From Danio rerio (Eukaryota; Chordata; Actinopteri; Cypriniformes; Danionidae): a stretch of 64,000 bases of DNA. A program made the translations under genes and the position numbers. The notes under the pieces were generated by a model. It had not been told where the DNA came from and did no database searches. It saw nothing but the letters and a program-made list of their open reading frames with translations. The stretch covers positions 11,741,001 to 11,805,000 of the forward strand of contig NC_133200.1 in NCBI RefSeq assembly GCF_049306965.1, read 5' to 3'. Shown here piece after piece: positions 47,790 to 60,200 of the stretch (the first letter of the stretch is position 1; the number at the start of each line of letters is the position of its first letter).

Positions 47790-50018
47790 TGAAACGATTC
47801 ATTCATTTATTCATTTTCTTGTCGGCTTAGTTCCTTTATTAATCCGGGGTCACCACAGCGGAATGCCCTTCCAGCCGCAACCCATCACTGGGAAACATCC
47901 ACACACACATTCATACACTACGGACAATTTAGCCTACCCAATTCACCTGTACCGCATGTCTTTGGACTGTGGGGAAAACTGGAATACCCAGAGGAAACTA
48001 ACGCAAATGCAGGGAGAACATGCAAACTCCACACAGAAACGCCAACTGGTCCCAGGGTTGAACCAGCAACCCAGTGACCTTTTTGCTGTGAGGCGACAGC
48101 ACTACCTACTGCGCCACTGCTTCGCCATATGAAACGATTTCTTACATGATTAGACAAACCACATGTGGGGGCATTGGCACACACGATCACACACAGGCTA
48201 CACACATAGGCCCCGTACCTGCATAATATAAAATTAAAAAGTCAAATCTTAGTGTGTCAGTGCTGGGTTAAAATGCAATTTACTAAGAAAAATACTGTAG
48301 TTAGTTTTTTGTTGTTGTTATTTTACAGGTTCTCATACTTTATGGGTGCTTGCAACCCGAACTGATGGTGTGACGCCATTTCCTGAATTTGGTGTCACAT
48401 TTCAGTTGGATGACATCACAGTAGGACATTATAATTCAGAAATGGGAACATACATTCCTCGAAAAAATAATACAGTTGAAGATGAAATGATTTCTTATAT
48501 AAGTAATGAAATGAAGGAGATTTTGCACCCATTTCTTGAAAAAAAAAAAGATCTGAGAACAAAACGGAAAGTACGTGTACCTTACCTTTCTACTTTTATT
48601 AAACATGTTTATTGTAATGTAATAGGTTTGGAACAAGAGGAAGGTGAATACTGTAAATGATGACAGAATTTGACATTTTTGATGAATTCTGCCTTTAGTG
48701 TAAGTTCTACTTGACCATTTTATTCATTCATTAATTTTTTTCCTTCTTCTTAATCTCTTTATTAATCAGGGGTTGCCACAGCAGAATGAACCGCCTTGAC
48801 CATATTAATTATGTTAAAATTTTTAAGAGTTAAAATGTATTTAAACCTTTGTTTAAAACAATTCTTAGAACTTTAAGAGGTTAATCAGATTGTATCACAC
48901 ATTTTCACAGGTCTATTGGTGTATCAAGTGATGACACTAATTAAATGGTCAAACAATAACAAACCTGGAAAGCTGATAACAAAGATTGCTGTTGGAGGCA
49001 CCACCACAGAAGAAATACAATTGTTGGACAATACATTTACACATAAGGGCAAAAAAGAAATGACACAAGTATATTTAGAGTGGTGCAAATTCATACATGA
49101 AACTATAATCTACCAATGCTGCCATAAATTTCTAAAGTATTTCCTTGAGAAAAGAGGAACTCAAGTAAAAAACAAAGGTAAAGCTCTAACATTTTTAAAA
49201 TATATTTTAGTTGTTCTGTTCTGTTATATTATTTTACTCTGCAGTGAAACCGCGAGTCAGACTTATTCAGAAAGCATCAGATTCTGGAGGTTTTCAAGTG
49301 AGCTGTTTGGCGACTGGGTTTTACCCTCGTCACATCAACCTGACCCTGTTGAGAGATGGACAGCCTGTATCTGATCATGAGGTCACTGGAGGAGATCTGC
49401 TGCCCAATGGAGACGGGACGTTCCAGATGAGGAAGAGTCTGGAGATCAGAGCAGAGGAGAGACAAAAAAACAAATACACCTGCTCTGCCACACACCTCAG
49501 TCTGGACAACAAACTTATTGTACCTTTAGGTAATTAGGTGTAAAAATAAATCATAAAAATATCTGAACTGCATTTATAATCTGTTTGTGATCTTTTTGTT
49601 TTGAATTTGTTTGTTGCAGATTTTGATCCTGGAGAACCATTTAAATCAGTGATTCCTGCTGTGTTAATAGTTTTGTCTCTAGTGTTGGTGTTTATAACTG
49701 GATTTGTCTTATTTAAATGCAGGAAGAGACGAGGTAAGATTCACTTAATAACAAAATAAATTTGTTTATCAACAAGCTATTGATTTTCCCCACAAAATTT
49801 TCATTTATTGTAGCTTCATCTAAAGAGCATTATTCCTCTGCTTCGAGTGATTTGTTTTTTGTATTTTTTGTGTGATTACTTCAATATGTTTTTTGAATCA
49901 TTTATATTAGTTTTTGTTAAATCAAAAACTAATTTCTTTTTTAGCATCTGAAGAAAGCATTGGCATGACAGCAACACATGGACCACAACAAGAATCTACT
50001 GAGACGAGTGAAACATAA
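45699..50018 (+). CDS. MHC class I-like heavy chain, gene F (alpha1 one base short)
   Basis: Exons: 45699-45756 (leader MNKLLLVLYLLSAQVTILA), 48329-48570 (alpha1), 48911-49177 (alpha2), 49245-49529 (alpha3), 49620-49733 (transmembrane), 49814-49846, 49945-50018 (TAA). Every junction is phase 1 except that alpha1 is 242 bp where 243 is needed; a run of eleven A at 48539-48549 is the likely place. As written, alpha2 would be read out of frame and end quickly, so it is either a fresh pseudogene or a sequence error. If the run is miscounted, the chain is about 357 residues. Alpha2 lacks the first canonical cysteine (Ile in TLIKW) but keeps YQCCHK. The Asn86-type glycosylation site is missing; NNT remains. 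Alpha3 is conserved. The tail has SSKEHYSSAS and a longer end (GPQQESTETSET). Confidence 0.72.
45936..47694. mobile_element. 1.76-kb hAT-type element in intron 1 of F
   Basis: Ends tagggatgctcaaaataatc and, reversed, tagggatgctcatttcgg form inverted repeats. Both flanks are TATATATA-like, so the 8-bp duplication cannot be told apart from the dinucleotide repeat. No transposase was recognised. Subterminal 'accgttaaccgaaag' type words repeat at both ends. Confidence 0.75.
47695..47783. repeat. (AT)n microsatellite
   Basis: About 44 AT units directly after the hAT element. Confidence 0.97.
47800..48126 (-). mobile_element. DANA SINE, nearly full length
   Basis: Minus-strand copy flanked by a perfect 13-bp duplication ATATGAAACGATT (47787-47799 and 48127-48139). 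The tRNA-like head and the body blocks are present, but a stretch near the tail (the gttggcggttcatt region) is deleted. Confidence 0.9.
48625..48800. repeat. ANGEL and DANA fragments in intron 2 of F
   Basis: Positions about 48625-48700 look like the right arm of an ANGEL-type MITE (ggtttggaacaagaggaagg, aatgatgacagaattt). Positions about 48724-48798 are a DANA tail in reverse (aatctctttattaatcaggg, gccacagcagaatgaaccgc). Confidence 0.5.
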
Positions 50019-50424
50019 AAAAATGAAAAACAAAAATAAACTCTTCCCCTTACAAAATTGTAAATTGCAAATATCAATGTTAGCGAAAGTAAAAAGAGAA
50101 CTAAACCTAAAATCTATTCATGTTTGTACTTCATGTGATGGCGACTTTATCTTCTGTAAGTTTTTGTACTCTTCATTTAGCCATAATTTCAAAAGCAATA
50201 TTATTTTTTGAATTTTGGATTTAGTTTCTTTATTTTCCCATTACAAATATGGGGACACATGCACTCAAGCTTTTATTACAGTGAACGGAAACCTGACACT
50301 GTTGAATGGTTTATTTATCGTTCTGCTTCAAAGTTTTATGCTTTATTGAGTGTCTGATTTGCTACTTTGTAACTGTTTACCAGATATTTAGATATTTATA
50401 GCTTATTAAGAGTGTATAATGTGA
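50019..50424. other. 3' flank of gene F
   Basis: AT-rich non-coding sequence. An AATAAA lies at 50035-50040, close to the stop. Nothing else was recognised. Confidence 0.5.
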
Positions 50425-50765
50425 CTGGAGGAGACAGAGTGGTGAAGCCAATTATGATTTGGGGATGGTTCAGTTGATTTGGGTCAAACTCTGTGTGGAG
50501 TTTGCATGTTCTCCCCGCATTTGCGTGGGTTTCCTCTGGGTGCTCAGGTTTCCCCCACAGTCCAAAGACATGCGGTACAGGTGAATTGGGTAGGCTAAAT
50601 TGTACGTAGTGTATGTGTGTGAGTGAGTGTGTATGGATGTTTCCCAGGGATGGGTTGTGGCTGGAAGGGCCTCCGCTGCGTAAAAACGTGCTTGATAAGT
50701 TGGTGGTTCATTCCGCTGTGGCGACCCCAGATTAATAAAGGGACTAAGCCGACAAGAAAAGAAAT
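50425..50765 (+). mobile_element. DANA SINE body and tail, plus strand
   Basis: The segment from 'gtgtggagtttgcatgttct' to 'gggactaagccgacaagaaa' is DANA. It is preceded by 'gtgaagccaattatgatttg', shared with 42865-42885, instead of the usual tRNA head. The same chimeric junction at two places suggests a distinct subfamily. Confidence 0.75.
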
Positions 50766-53242
50766 AAATTTATAAACTTATTATATATGTATATGTAGTG
50801 TAGTCTTATTGCTTAGTGACACAGAATGCCAAATAGCAGTAGTGGTGTGTGTACAGTCAAAGAAAATAGAATACACTTTGATAGAGTACACTCAAAGAAA
50901 ACAATGACTTCATTTACATGTCCACAAATATTGCGATTATTTCCAATAACCATTAAGGGCTTAATAGTAAGATAATGTTTACATGTCAGGAGCAATACTC
51001 TTAATACTGTTTACAAGCAATTTCCATTATTCATATTATTGCTAATGAAAAACATTAATGCAAAACACATATGTATAATTGTATTCAGTGTTTTGTTGAC
51101 TCCATAGAAGTGATGTATACGGATGATTGGTGGTGGAGTTGTCTTTATGTTAAGCAATTTGGAGTGGAGGGAAAAGTTTCAGAATGTTATAGATTTCATT
51201 GGTAGAGCTGTGTGAACTTGTTTGTTCTTGAATGAGTCGACAAGACCTTTCCTTGCAGCCATGTGGTGTAGGGTTACTGCCAGTCACAGTCTACAAAAGC
51301 ACCGGATTATATATGCAGAATATGCCGTTTATACGTTTGTCAATATTATCTTTTGTTAAGGTGTATATTGTGAATTTTTCCATGTTTGTTTGTTATGAGG
51401 CAATAAACACATGTAGACTGCTAAATAACTGAAAAACTGTGTTTAATGCACATTTATGCACCGTGTCATATCACTCCGCTCTCAGTGGCATTTTTTTCTG
51501 TAGTGAAAGGATGTAGTGCAAATACAATGCAAAACACAATACAAAATGGTCATAAAATACAAGGACTCAATTCTTTGCAGTTAAACTGCGTCAGAACAAA
51601 CAACAACTACTTTTCTAAATATTTACACAACTTTTACAACTTTTTATACTTGGTTGATTCACTCTTTGCCTCAATTATTACCTGTAATCTTTGCTGTAAA
51701 CCAGTGTCACCAAAACAGAGCCTCATTATTTTCTCACACCCTCTACTGTAGCTTTCTTTACTTTCAATTGTTTTGTTTTTTTGTGTGTGTATATGTTAAA
51801 GATTACTTTAATTTGTAATTCACATTTACATAACCTGTCCGTTATCTGCAGCCACTAGAGAATTTATATTTCTTCCATGTGCAATAGGCTTCAGCCCTTT
51901 TGTTAACTGGGCCCTAGCTCTATGCTAATAATGAGTATCACATAATATGTACTGCATAGCTTTGAGTAGTACTGTAAACACATAAGTATGGTGAGCTTAC
52001 AATATAAATTCAATTGAGTTATTTTTTGTTTATTATAAAAAATATGTTTGCGAGTATCCAGGGGGAACATTTTAGCAGGTTATTGCCTTAGTACTGTCAC
52101 TGTCACTGAGTGTGGTGAAAAGAAAAAAGCTAGCAATGTAAGTAACAATATAATAATAATAAAAAAATTATACTAACATAAATGCATTAAAACAATTAGT
52201 ACTCTCCAATAAATGATCTCAATTTTTTAGTTAACACTGAGACAGAGTATAGTATAGTATAATATAGTATAGTTTTCAAAAACTTGCAGATGACCCCCCG
52301 TAGTATTTTTATTCATGTACAAATGTATTTTTGCATATGGGTGCAGTATTAAAATGTTTGAATCTTCTCATAAAGAGCTCTTGTAAGTCATTCAATCACG
52401 TTCAATCCATCAAAGGTTCTTCCATTTGTAGGGAGTAGGGCATATAGGGATGTTCATTTTCCATCAGATTGTGTGTGTGTGTGTGTGTGTGTATAGTTGA
52501 AGTCATAATTATTTTTGAAATATTTCCCAAATGATGTCTAAAAGAGCAAGGCAATGTTCACAGTATGTCTGATAATATTTTTTTCTTCTGGAGAAAGTCT
52601 TATTTGTTTTTCTTTGGCTAGAATAAAAGCAGTTTTGAATTTTTTAAAAAGCCATTTTAAGAACAAAATTATTACAAACTAAAGAGTTTGGGTGCGGACT
52701 GGCTAAAGGAAAATATGTGACAGTTTAGCCTATAAGTTATTTTCCTGAAAACGATTTGTGGCGATTGTGTGATATCTGATCAGAAGCTGATTTTCAACAT
52801 ACTTTTTTATTGTTTGTTGATGGTTTTTATCTTGAAAATATTAGAATCTGAATTTTTTGGTGATTTGCTGGACCTGGAGAATAGCTATACTGGACATACA
52901 TCAACATAGTTAACCACTTTTCCTTGTGCCTGATGTCACAGGTTCCTCCTTAATCAAATCAAAGAAGACATAATCATAACACTTATAACTGTAAAAATGT
53001 AGTAGGCTACCTTTGGTGAAGGAGAGACACACCCAAACTACAAAGGAGTTATTTGGAGCGTCCTCAGGTTGTTACTGAACCTTTTTTTAGTTTAGTTTTA
53101 TTTTCATCTTCCTTGTTCCTCGTTTGTTAAAAAAAAAATCTTGTAAGACTTGTTCCAAAACTTTTAGACAACTTTTACTGCAACTTTATACACCACAAGC
53201 AATCAATTCAACTTCAGCAGAATAGCTTGTGCATCTGAGAAC
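50766..53242. other. Intergenic region F-G
   Basis: No coding region was recognised. It holds a (TG)n run at about 52469-52492, a truncated Tc1/mariner-type MITE at about 52494-52680 (atagttgaagtcataattat, same family as 10906-11427) and AT-rich spacer. The last 250 bp before 53243 are the probable promoter and 5' untranslated region of gene G; no clear ISRE was found there. Confidence 0.5.
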
Positions 53243-54153
53243 ATGACTGGCAAAGTATTGTTTGTCCTGTTTCTGCTGTCAGCTCCAACCACTGTTTTAA
53301 CAGGTATGCAGTGTTTTGTATTTTACATTTTATAATCTTCTTTTAAATTTTTGTTAGACCTAAAAATGGATTTAGTCTGAAATTAGAAGAACATTTTACA
53401 GCTTTCCAACATTAAACCAAAACCACAGCAAATGCGCTCATCAAGATAATAAAATACTGGGAGTCTGGTCTTTACACTGAAAAAACTATAATTTGAACCA
53501 ACTTAAATTACTGTAATTTGTTATTGCTAAAATGTTTTGTTTCTTCTCAAACTTGGTTTGAGAAGAAAAAAGAAAAAATCTTCTAACTTTGGTTCAAACT
53601 AGTCAAAATATTGTTTACTATATTATAAAGATTTTTATTTTGGATTTATCTTTTTTACTCTTAGATCAAAGTATAATTTTGCTTTGGACCTAACAAAAAA
53701 TAAACAAACAAATAATAAAATAATAATAATAATAATAATATTAATGTAATTTGTTTTAGCTCTATTTATACATTGTCCTCACATTATAGTTTTGTTTTGT
53801 TTAAAACTGAAAAAAAAAATGCAATTTAACATTAATCAAAATATTTACTCTGCTCAAATAAAAAATAAACTCACTTAAATGTAAAATATTGTTTTGCTAG
53901 CTTAGTGAGCAGTATTTTGCAAAAACTGGCCTAAGTTAAAAATAGGCTGTGAAATATCATAGCGTGTTTGTTATCTGACTTCAATATCTTTTGAGATAAA
54001 CATTCCTCTTGAACAGCAATTTCAGCCCAAGCATTACACTGTATGTTTTAGTAATTATAACTACCCAAATGTGCTCCTGATTTTCAATATCCTGAAAATG
54101 TTTTGCCTGCATCAGAAAATAGTCTAATTAATAGATTTGCAAACTTTCAATTC

Positions 54154-54232
<79 letters not shown>

Positions 54233-57200
54233 ATTATTATCATTTATTAATATTATCCCTTCACAGTACCTTATAAATAAAAATTGAAAAACGAAAAGAA
54301 AACATTTTGAAAAAAGAAAAACATAAAACTAAAGAAAAACAAAAGCAAAGAGAAGTGGTATACCACACATTAAATAAAAAGATTATAAACTTTCAATCCA
54401 ATTGTCACTGTTACTTTCCCTGGCAGAACTTTTTTGGGGTTATGTGTGTGTGCTCCTGTTTGTGTGTGGGTGTGTAGTTTTACATGTCTGTTTACAGGTA
54501 TAAACAACATTAGAGGATCCACATTCCATGCTGATGACATTGGATGCTGATGCTGGGATCACGCCACAACGCTTGTTGGCGTAGTGCTTAAAAAAGCCAG
54601 CCCTAAATGCAATGGCGATCTCTCACTCTTTTTTTTGGCTTTTTGGTGAATGGGTCTCTCTGTGAGGGCACTCTCTCCTTCGAGGATTAGTCTGAGAAAA
54701 AATGTGGTTTTGTTTTGTGATCAATGATCTTGTCTAAATCTATCTGTGATTGCAATTGTTAACTCACCCAGCTGACTAAGGCCGTACTCACACTAGGTAC
54801 AGTTGCCTCGAACCGGGCCAAAGCATGCTTGTCCGCCCTCCTGTCTCCCCCTGTGGCCCGCACTCACACCACAATCGGTCCTCGGCACGCTTACGTCATC
54901 GTTGCTGTGCTGTTCAGTGAGAAGCGCTCTCTCACTCAGCAGGCACAGTGGAGATTTCTCTAGTTATATTGTTGCAGTTGTTTGATATGCAGTGACATGC
55001 AGTCAAATATTTTGCCAAACAGTCCTTATCTTCTTCCTATTTCGCTGAACAGATCCGCTACTTTTGGCGCTTATAATCATAATGCTCTCATGCTGCAGGA
55101 ATGAGGAGATCTGCTGAAGGTGCACAGCTGTCGTGCAGTGAGAGGTTTGCGTCTTTAATAAACTACGGCAGTTTGCATTCACTAAACAGTAAAAATGATT
55201 GATAAATCCATTTGAAACAATCCCTTAAAAGTCACGTCTCGCTTTCAGTTTCAGGCTTTGGCCCGTTTTGCACTCACACTACAAACGTACCGCGCCAAAG
55301 CCCAAGTGAACCATGCTCAGGCCCACCTCTTCCAACTGGGCCAGGGCTGACCAAGTGAACCGTGCTTGAGTCCGATTCAGCGCGCACACACTTCTCAAAC
55401 GATCCAGGAAACGGGCCTGGGCACGTTACGATGGCTTAGTGTGAGTAGGCCCTAATACTCTTAACAGGTCCATAGACAGCCCGGTGAAAGAGGTGGTTCT
55501 TTTTTCTTAAAAAGTGGACATTTTTTTTCAGTTATTCGTCTCATTTTCTATTTATTTATAAGGTTTAAATAGCATTTTAGTGACAATTTAGGAACATTTT
55601 TTTTTGCTGTATTAGCTTGTTGGATAACCACACTTTTTGATGTACCAAAACAGATTTACGTCAATTGTCATTTACATCATATAAATCACATATACATCAA
55701 TTGCACCGTATATCATTACAAACAAAAAAATAGAAATCTTATAGGCCCAGTTTCACAAACAGGGCTTAGATTAAGCCAGGACTAGGCCTTAGTTAAATTA
55801 GGCTATTTAAGCCACATTTATAAAAATGGCCTTAGAAAAATATATTACTGGTGTGCATCTGGTGATAAAATAGGACACTGACAAATTTTAAGACATCTCA
55901 CTGCAAGTTATTTTGAGTTCATACAGCTCAAACATGCAATTTAATCTTGACTAGCCTTAAACCTTGTCTGTGAAACCGGGTGATAAAGTTTTAAATTTAA
56001 ACTAGCCTATTGTCATTTAAATATTATTCATTTAAATAGCAAACTGGCCAGCACATTCAGCTTTCCTCAGTCACGCTGATGCAGCAGCCAACACAGGATT
56101 CCTCTTGGTGTTAAAGCCTTGTTTCAACCGATTATTTTCACAATTTAATATGGCATAGCAGTGAAAATAGGACAAATGAGCTCATATATGGGACAAATTC
56201 TAGATGTTAGTAATTGAGGGATGGGTATTTAGAACCCCCCTTACACTTTGCTTTGTTAGTGTTTAAAGGGATAGTTTACCCAAAAATGAAGGGTAACAAT
56301 GCTCATTCACTATCGAGTGGTTACAAACCTGTTTGAGTTTCTTTTTTCAGTTGAACAGTAAAGATGATCCTTTAAAGAAAGCTGAAAAACATTGACATTA
56401 TTGACAGTGAAAACACATCATTGACATCCATTGTAGGAAAAACAAATACCGGACAGAAATACATAAAGTTGCAGAATACATAATGTTTTCAGCTTTCTTC
56501 ACAACATCTTATTTTGTGTTCAACAGAAGAAGGAAACTCGGTTTTTGAAATGGTGTAAGGGTGAATAAATGTTGACAGAATTTTCCGTTTTGAGTGAACT
56601 GCCTTTAAAGGCTCTGTTAACAAATTTATGTAATATGACAAATATGTTTTATTATGTTATAAAGAAGACCAGGGAATGGGAGAGTATTTGTATTTTCATT
56701 CAAATCTTCTTAGCAAATGTGAATCAGTAGATTTCTAACTAGTTCCTGGTTGGAGAGATGGGAGTGTAACCCAGTTTTGATCTTAATTTGGTTTTAAGCT
56801 TTTTTCAAGCTTAGGTCACAATATTTTAAAATGGCTGTTCCTTTTCCACAGATTCTCACTCACTGTGGTTGCTTGGAACTTACATTAAAGGAGAAACTCA
56901 ATTTCCTAAACTAAGTTTCACAGTCATGCTAGACGACTTGAGAGTAGGATTCTATAATTCTGAAACAAAGGAGTTCATTCCACGGGATAATACGACAAAT
57001 GAAGATGAGGCTGTTTCTGATGTGCTTACTGTAATACAAAATACGTTGGAGCCCTTTATGATGTCAACACTAACGTTTAAGAACGGTACAGAAAGTAAGT
57101 TCAATTATCATATTGGAGATCAAATTGTCAGAAGCTGATAATACACAATCTATGTCTGAAATTGCTAATTTTCAAATTAGTGCGCCATATTTGTTCTCCC

Positions 57201-60200
57201 CCTTTCTTAAAGGGGCTAATAATATATCTTAGAGATTATTTTAAAAGATTTGAAAACGTTCGAGGTTACTAAAGTAACCCTTCGTTCCCCGAGGAGGGGA
57301 ACGGAAGCACTATAAGTGGATTTGATTTGTAAAATCCACGCATTGGGAGGTTCGGTTCAGAAGCTACTCGTCTGAAAGAGTATTGAACGGGCCAATTAAG
57401 AATGAATTGGCAGCGCAAGCCTGCGCAGGTGAGCGGCATAAGCAATCAACTGAGTATATAAGCTCACCTGGCGCCAGCAGACGCTATCCTTTTTAAGCTG
57501 AAGAGACTTTCAACAGCTAAGGGACAGTCATTATGGCGACGGAGTATAGTGCTTCCGTTCCCCTCCTCGGGGAACGAAGGGTTACTTTAGTAACCTCGAA
57601 CGTTCCCCTTCGGGGGGAACTTCAGCACTATAAGTGGATTTGATTTGTAAAATCCACGCAGTGGGAGCCCATTGAAAGCGCCATAATGACTGCACCTTAC
57701 CAACACCCCCGATGAGGAGATAGTCAAGCAAGCGTGACGCACCCGCATCATGGGGGGCGCGGTCCTCCAACGTGTCCCTGGCCCTAATTTATCCTACTTC
57801 AACAGAAGTTTTACGGATTTAGATATATTTTTTTGGGAAGTCGTGAGCATCTAGATAATTCTAGGAAAATACGACAGTACGTTGGGAAGCGTGCAATCCC
57901 GATAGGGAGGACGCTGCGGAGGCCATCCGTTACCCGAGGGGGGATAGATGGCAGAATTTACATATGGACTAGCCCTAAAAGGGGGAGTACGCATAGCAAA
58001 AGAGTGGTTAGCGGGGAGGGAAGACACGGGTCCGCCCAGGGGGGGGACTTAACCGTGGCGGAATAAGCATATGGGATCGCCTAGTGGGGATCACGCATAG
58101 CAGGCACCTTTACCCAAAACGCGGGCTGACCAGCGGGCAGACCTACAACGTAGTGGGCCAGCAAGTGACTCCTCCGCTGAGTCAGTGCTGGGGGCCACGG
58201 AGGAATCTGCAGGGCTCACCTGACGGGGAACTTTACTGACAGATAAAAAGGCGCACGTATCTCCGTGTTAGGGAAAATGGCGCAGCAAGCGTGTTTCAAC
58301 ACCCTACCGAATTGTTTCCTCAATCACCAAGGGTTACCTAATACCCTTGAGGAAACCGGCTCCACTCGCAGATTGTAAAACCTTGCAAATGTGTTGGGTG
58401 TCACCCAGCCCGCAGCTCTACAGAAGTCTGTTAGAGGGGCGCCGCGTGCGCGCGCTCGAGAGGATACGAAACTCCGAGTGGAGTGCGCACGCGCTCTCGG
58501 GGGACGCGGCTCATCTCGGCCCTGATAGTGAAAGAAAGGCATCCACAATCTAGTGGGAACTTATTTCGGTACGGCACTTCCCTGCTGCCGACCGCTATAA
58601 CAGACGAAGAGCTGCTCAGATTATCTAAACTCTGAGTGCGGTCCGGATAATACGCAAAATGCGAACTGGACAATAAAGAAGGGCTGGGTCTGCCTCCTCC
58701 GAGGGCAGCGCTTGCAGGCTCACTACCTCGTATTAAAACGGAGTGGTAGGAACCTTGGGCACATATCGCGGGCGGGGTCTCAGGACGTGAGAGAAGCCAG
58801 CCCAATTACAGGCACGAGTCACTGACCGAAAAATGCCTCCGGGTCCCCGACCCTCTAATCGATATCAACGCGACCAGCAGAGCTGTCTTCAGGGACAGAA
58901 AGATACTGAGTCGAGGATCGAAGGGATCTGACGCGGCTTGTGTAGCGAGGGCGAGATCCTAAGAGGGCATGAGAGGGGGCGGGGTGGATTAATTCGCTTA
59001 GCGCCCCTGAGGAACCGGATGATGAGGTTATGCGTTCCCACGGTGCTGCCAGCCACCGCGTTATGAGAGCGGAGATGGCAGCCACGTAACCTTGAGTGTG
59101 GAGGGCGACAGCCTGCTCTCCAGCTTCTCTCGGCGTAAAGAAAGCACAACGCTGATCTGGCAAATTACGGGGGTCTTCTCAGCGAGAGACACACCATTCA
59201 GTGAATAGACTCCACGTCAGGGCATAGGCGCGCTCGGGGAGGGGGCTCTAGCCCGAGTGACGGTATTAGCCACCGCAATCGGAGGTTACCTAAGTCTTCC
59301 TCGCGTCTAAAATCTCTTCAAAGATCGGCGAGGGTGCCAGGTGGTGCCCTGTCCCTGAGAGAGTAGGTGCTCTCTCGAAGGGACTGCCAGGGGAGGGCTA
59401 TCGCGAGGGAGAGCTCTGACATCCAGGTCCGGTTGAGCCAGAGGGGCGCAACCAGCAACCTGTTCCTCGTCCTCTTCCTGACCTTGCACAGTAACTGCGC
59501 GAGCAGGCTCACTGGGGGAAACGCGTATTTGCGCGTGCACCGAGGCCAGCTGTAAGCCAGTGCATCCGTGCCGAGAGCACTCGGTCAGGGAAAGAACAAC
59601 TAGCAATGAGCGATCTCGGGGGAAGCAACAGATCGATCTGGGCTTCCCCGAATCGCGCCCATATCAGCTGAACAGACTCGGGGTGGAGTCTCCATTCTCC
59701 AGGACGCAAGGCTGCCGTGAGAGCGCATCGGCTGCACGGTTGAGCTTGCCTTAATATGAATGGTGTGCAGCGATTTCAGCCGCGGATGACTCCAGAGGAG
59801 CAGACGGCGGGCGAGCTGAGACATGCGGCGAGAGCGCATACCCCCTATACGGCTGATATACGCCACCGCCGCCGTACTGTCCGTCCTGACCAGCACGTGT
59901 TGCCGCTCCAGCACCGGAAAAAAACGGTGGAGAGCGAGGAACACTGCCAACAGCTCCAGGCGATATGCCAATGCAACTGGGTACCTTTCCACAGGTCCGC
60001 AGCCGCATGCCCGCAACGCACAGCCCCCCAGCCCGTGTTGGAAGTGTCTGCTGAAACGACAACAAGACTGGACGCCTGTTCTAGAGACACCCAGGTCTGT
60101 AGGAACGAGGGGTCGCTCCAAGGGCTGAGGGCGCGGCGACACAGCGCAGTAACAGAGACTCGGTGTGCGCGCGCGTGCCATGCGCGTCTGGGGACTCGAT

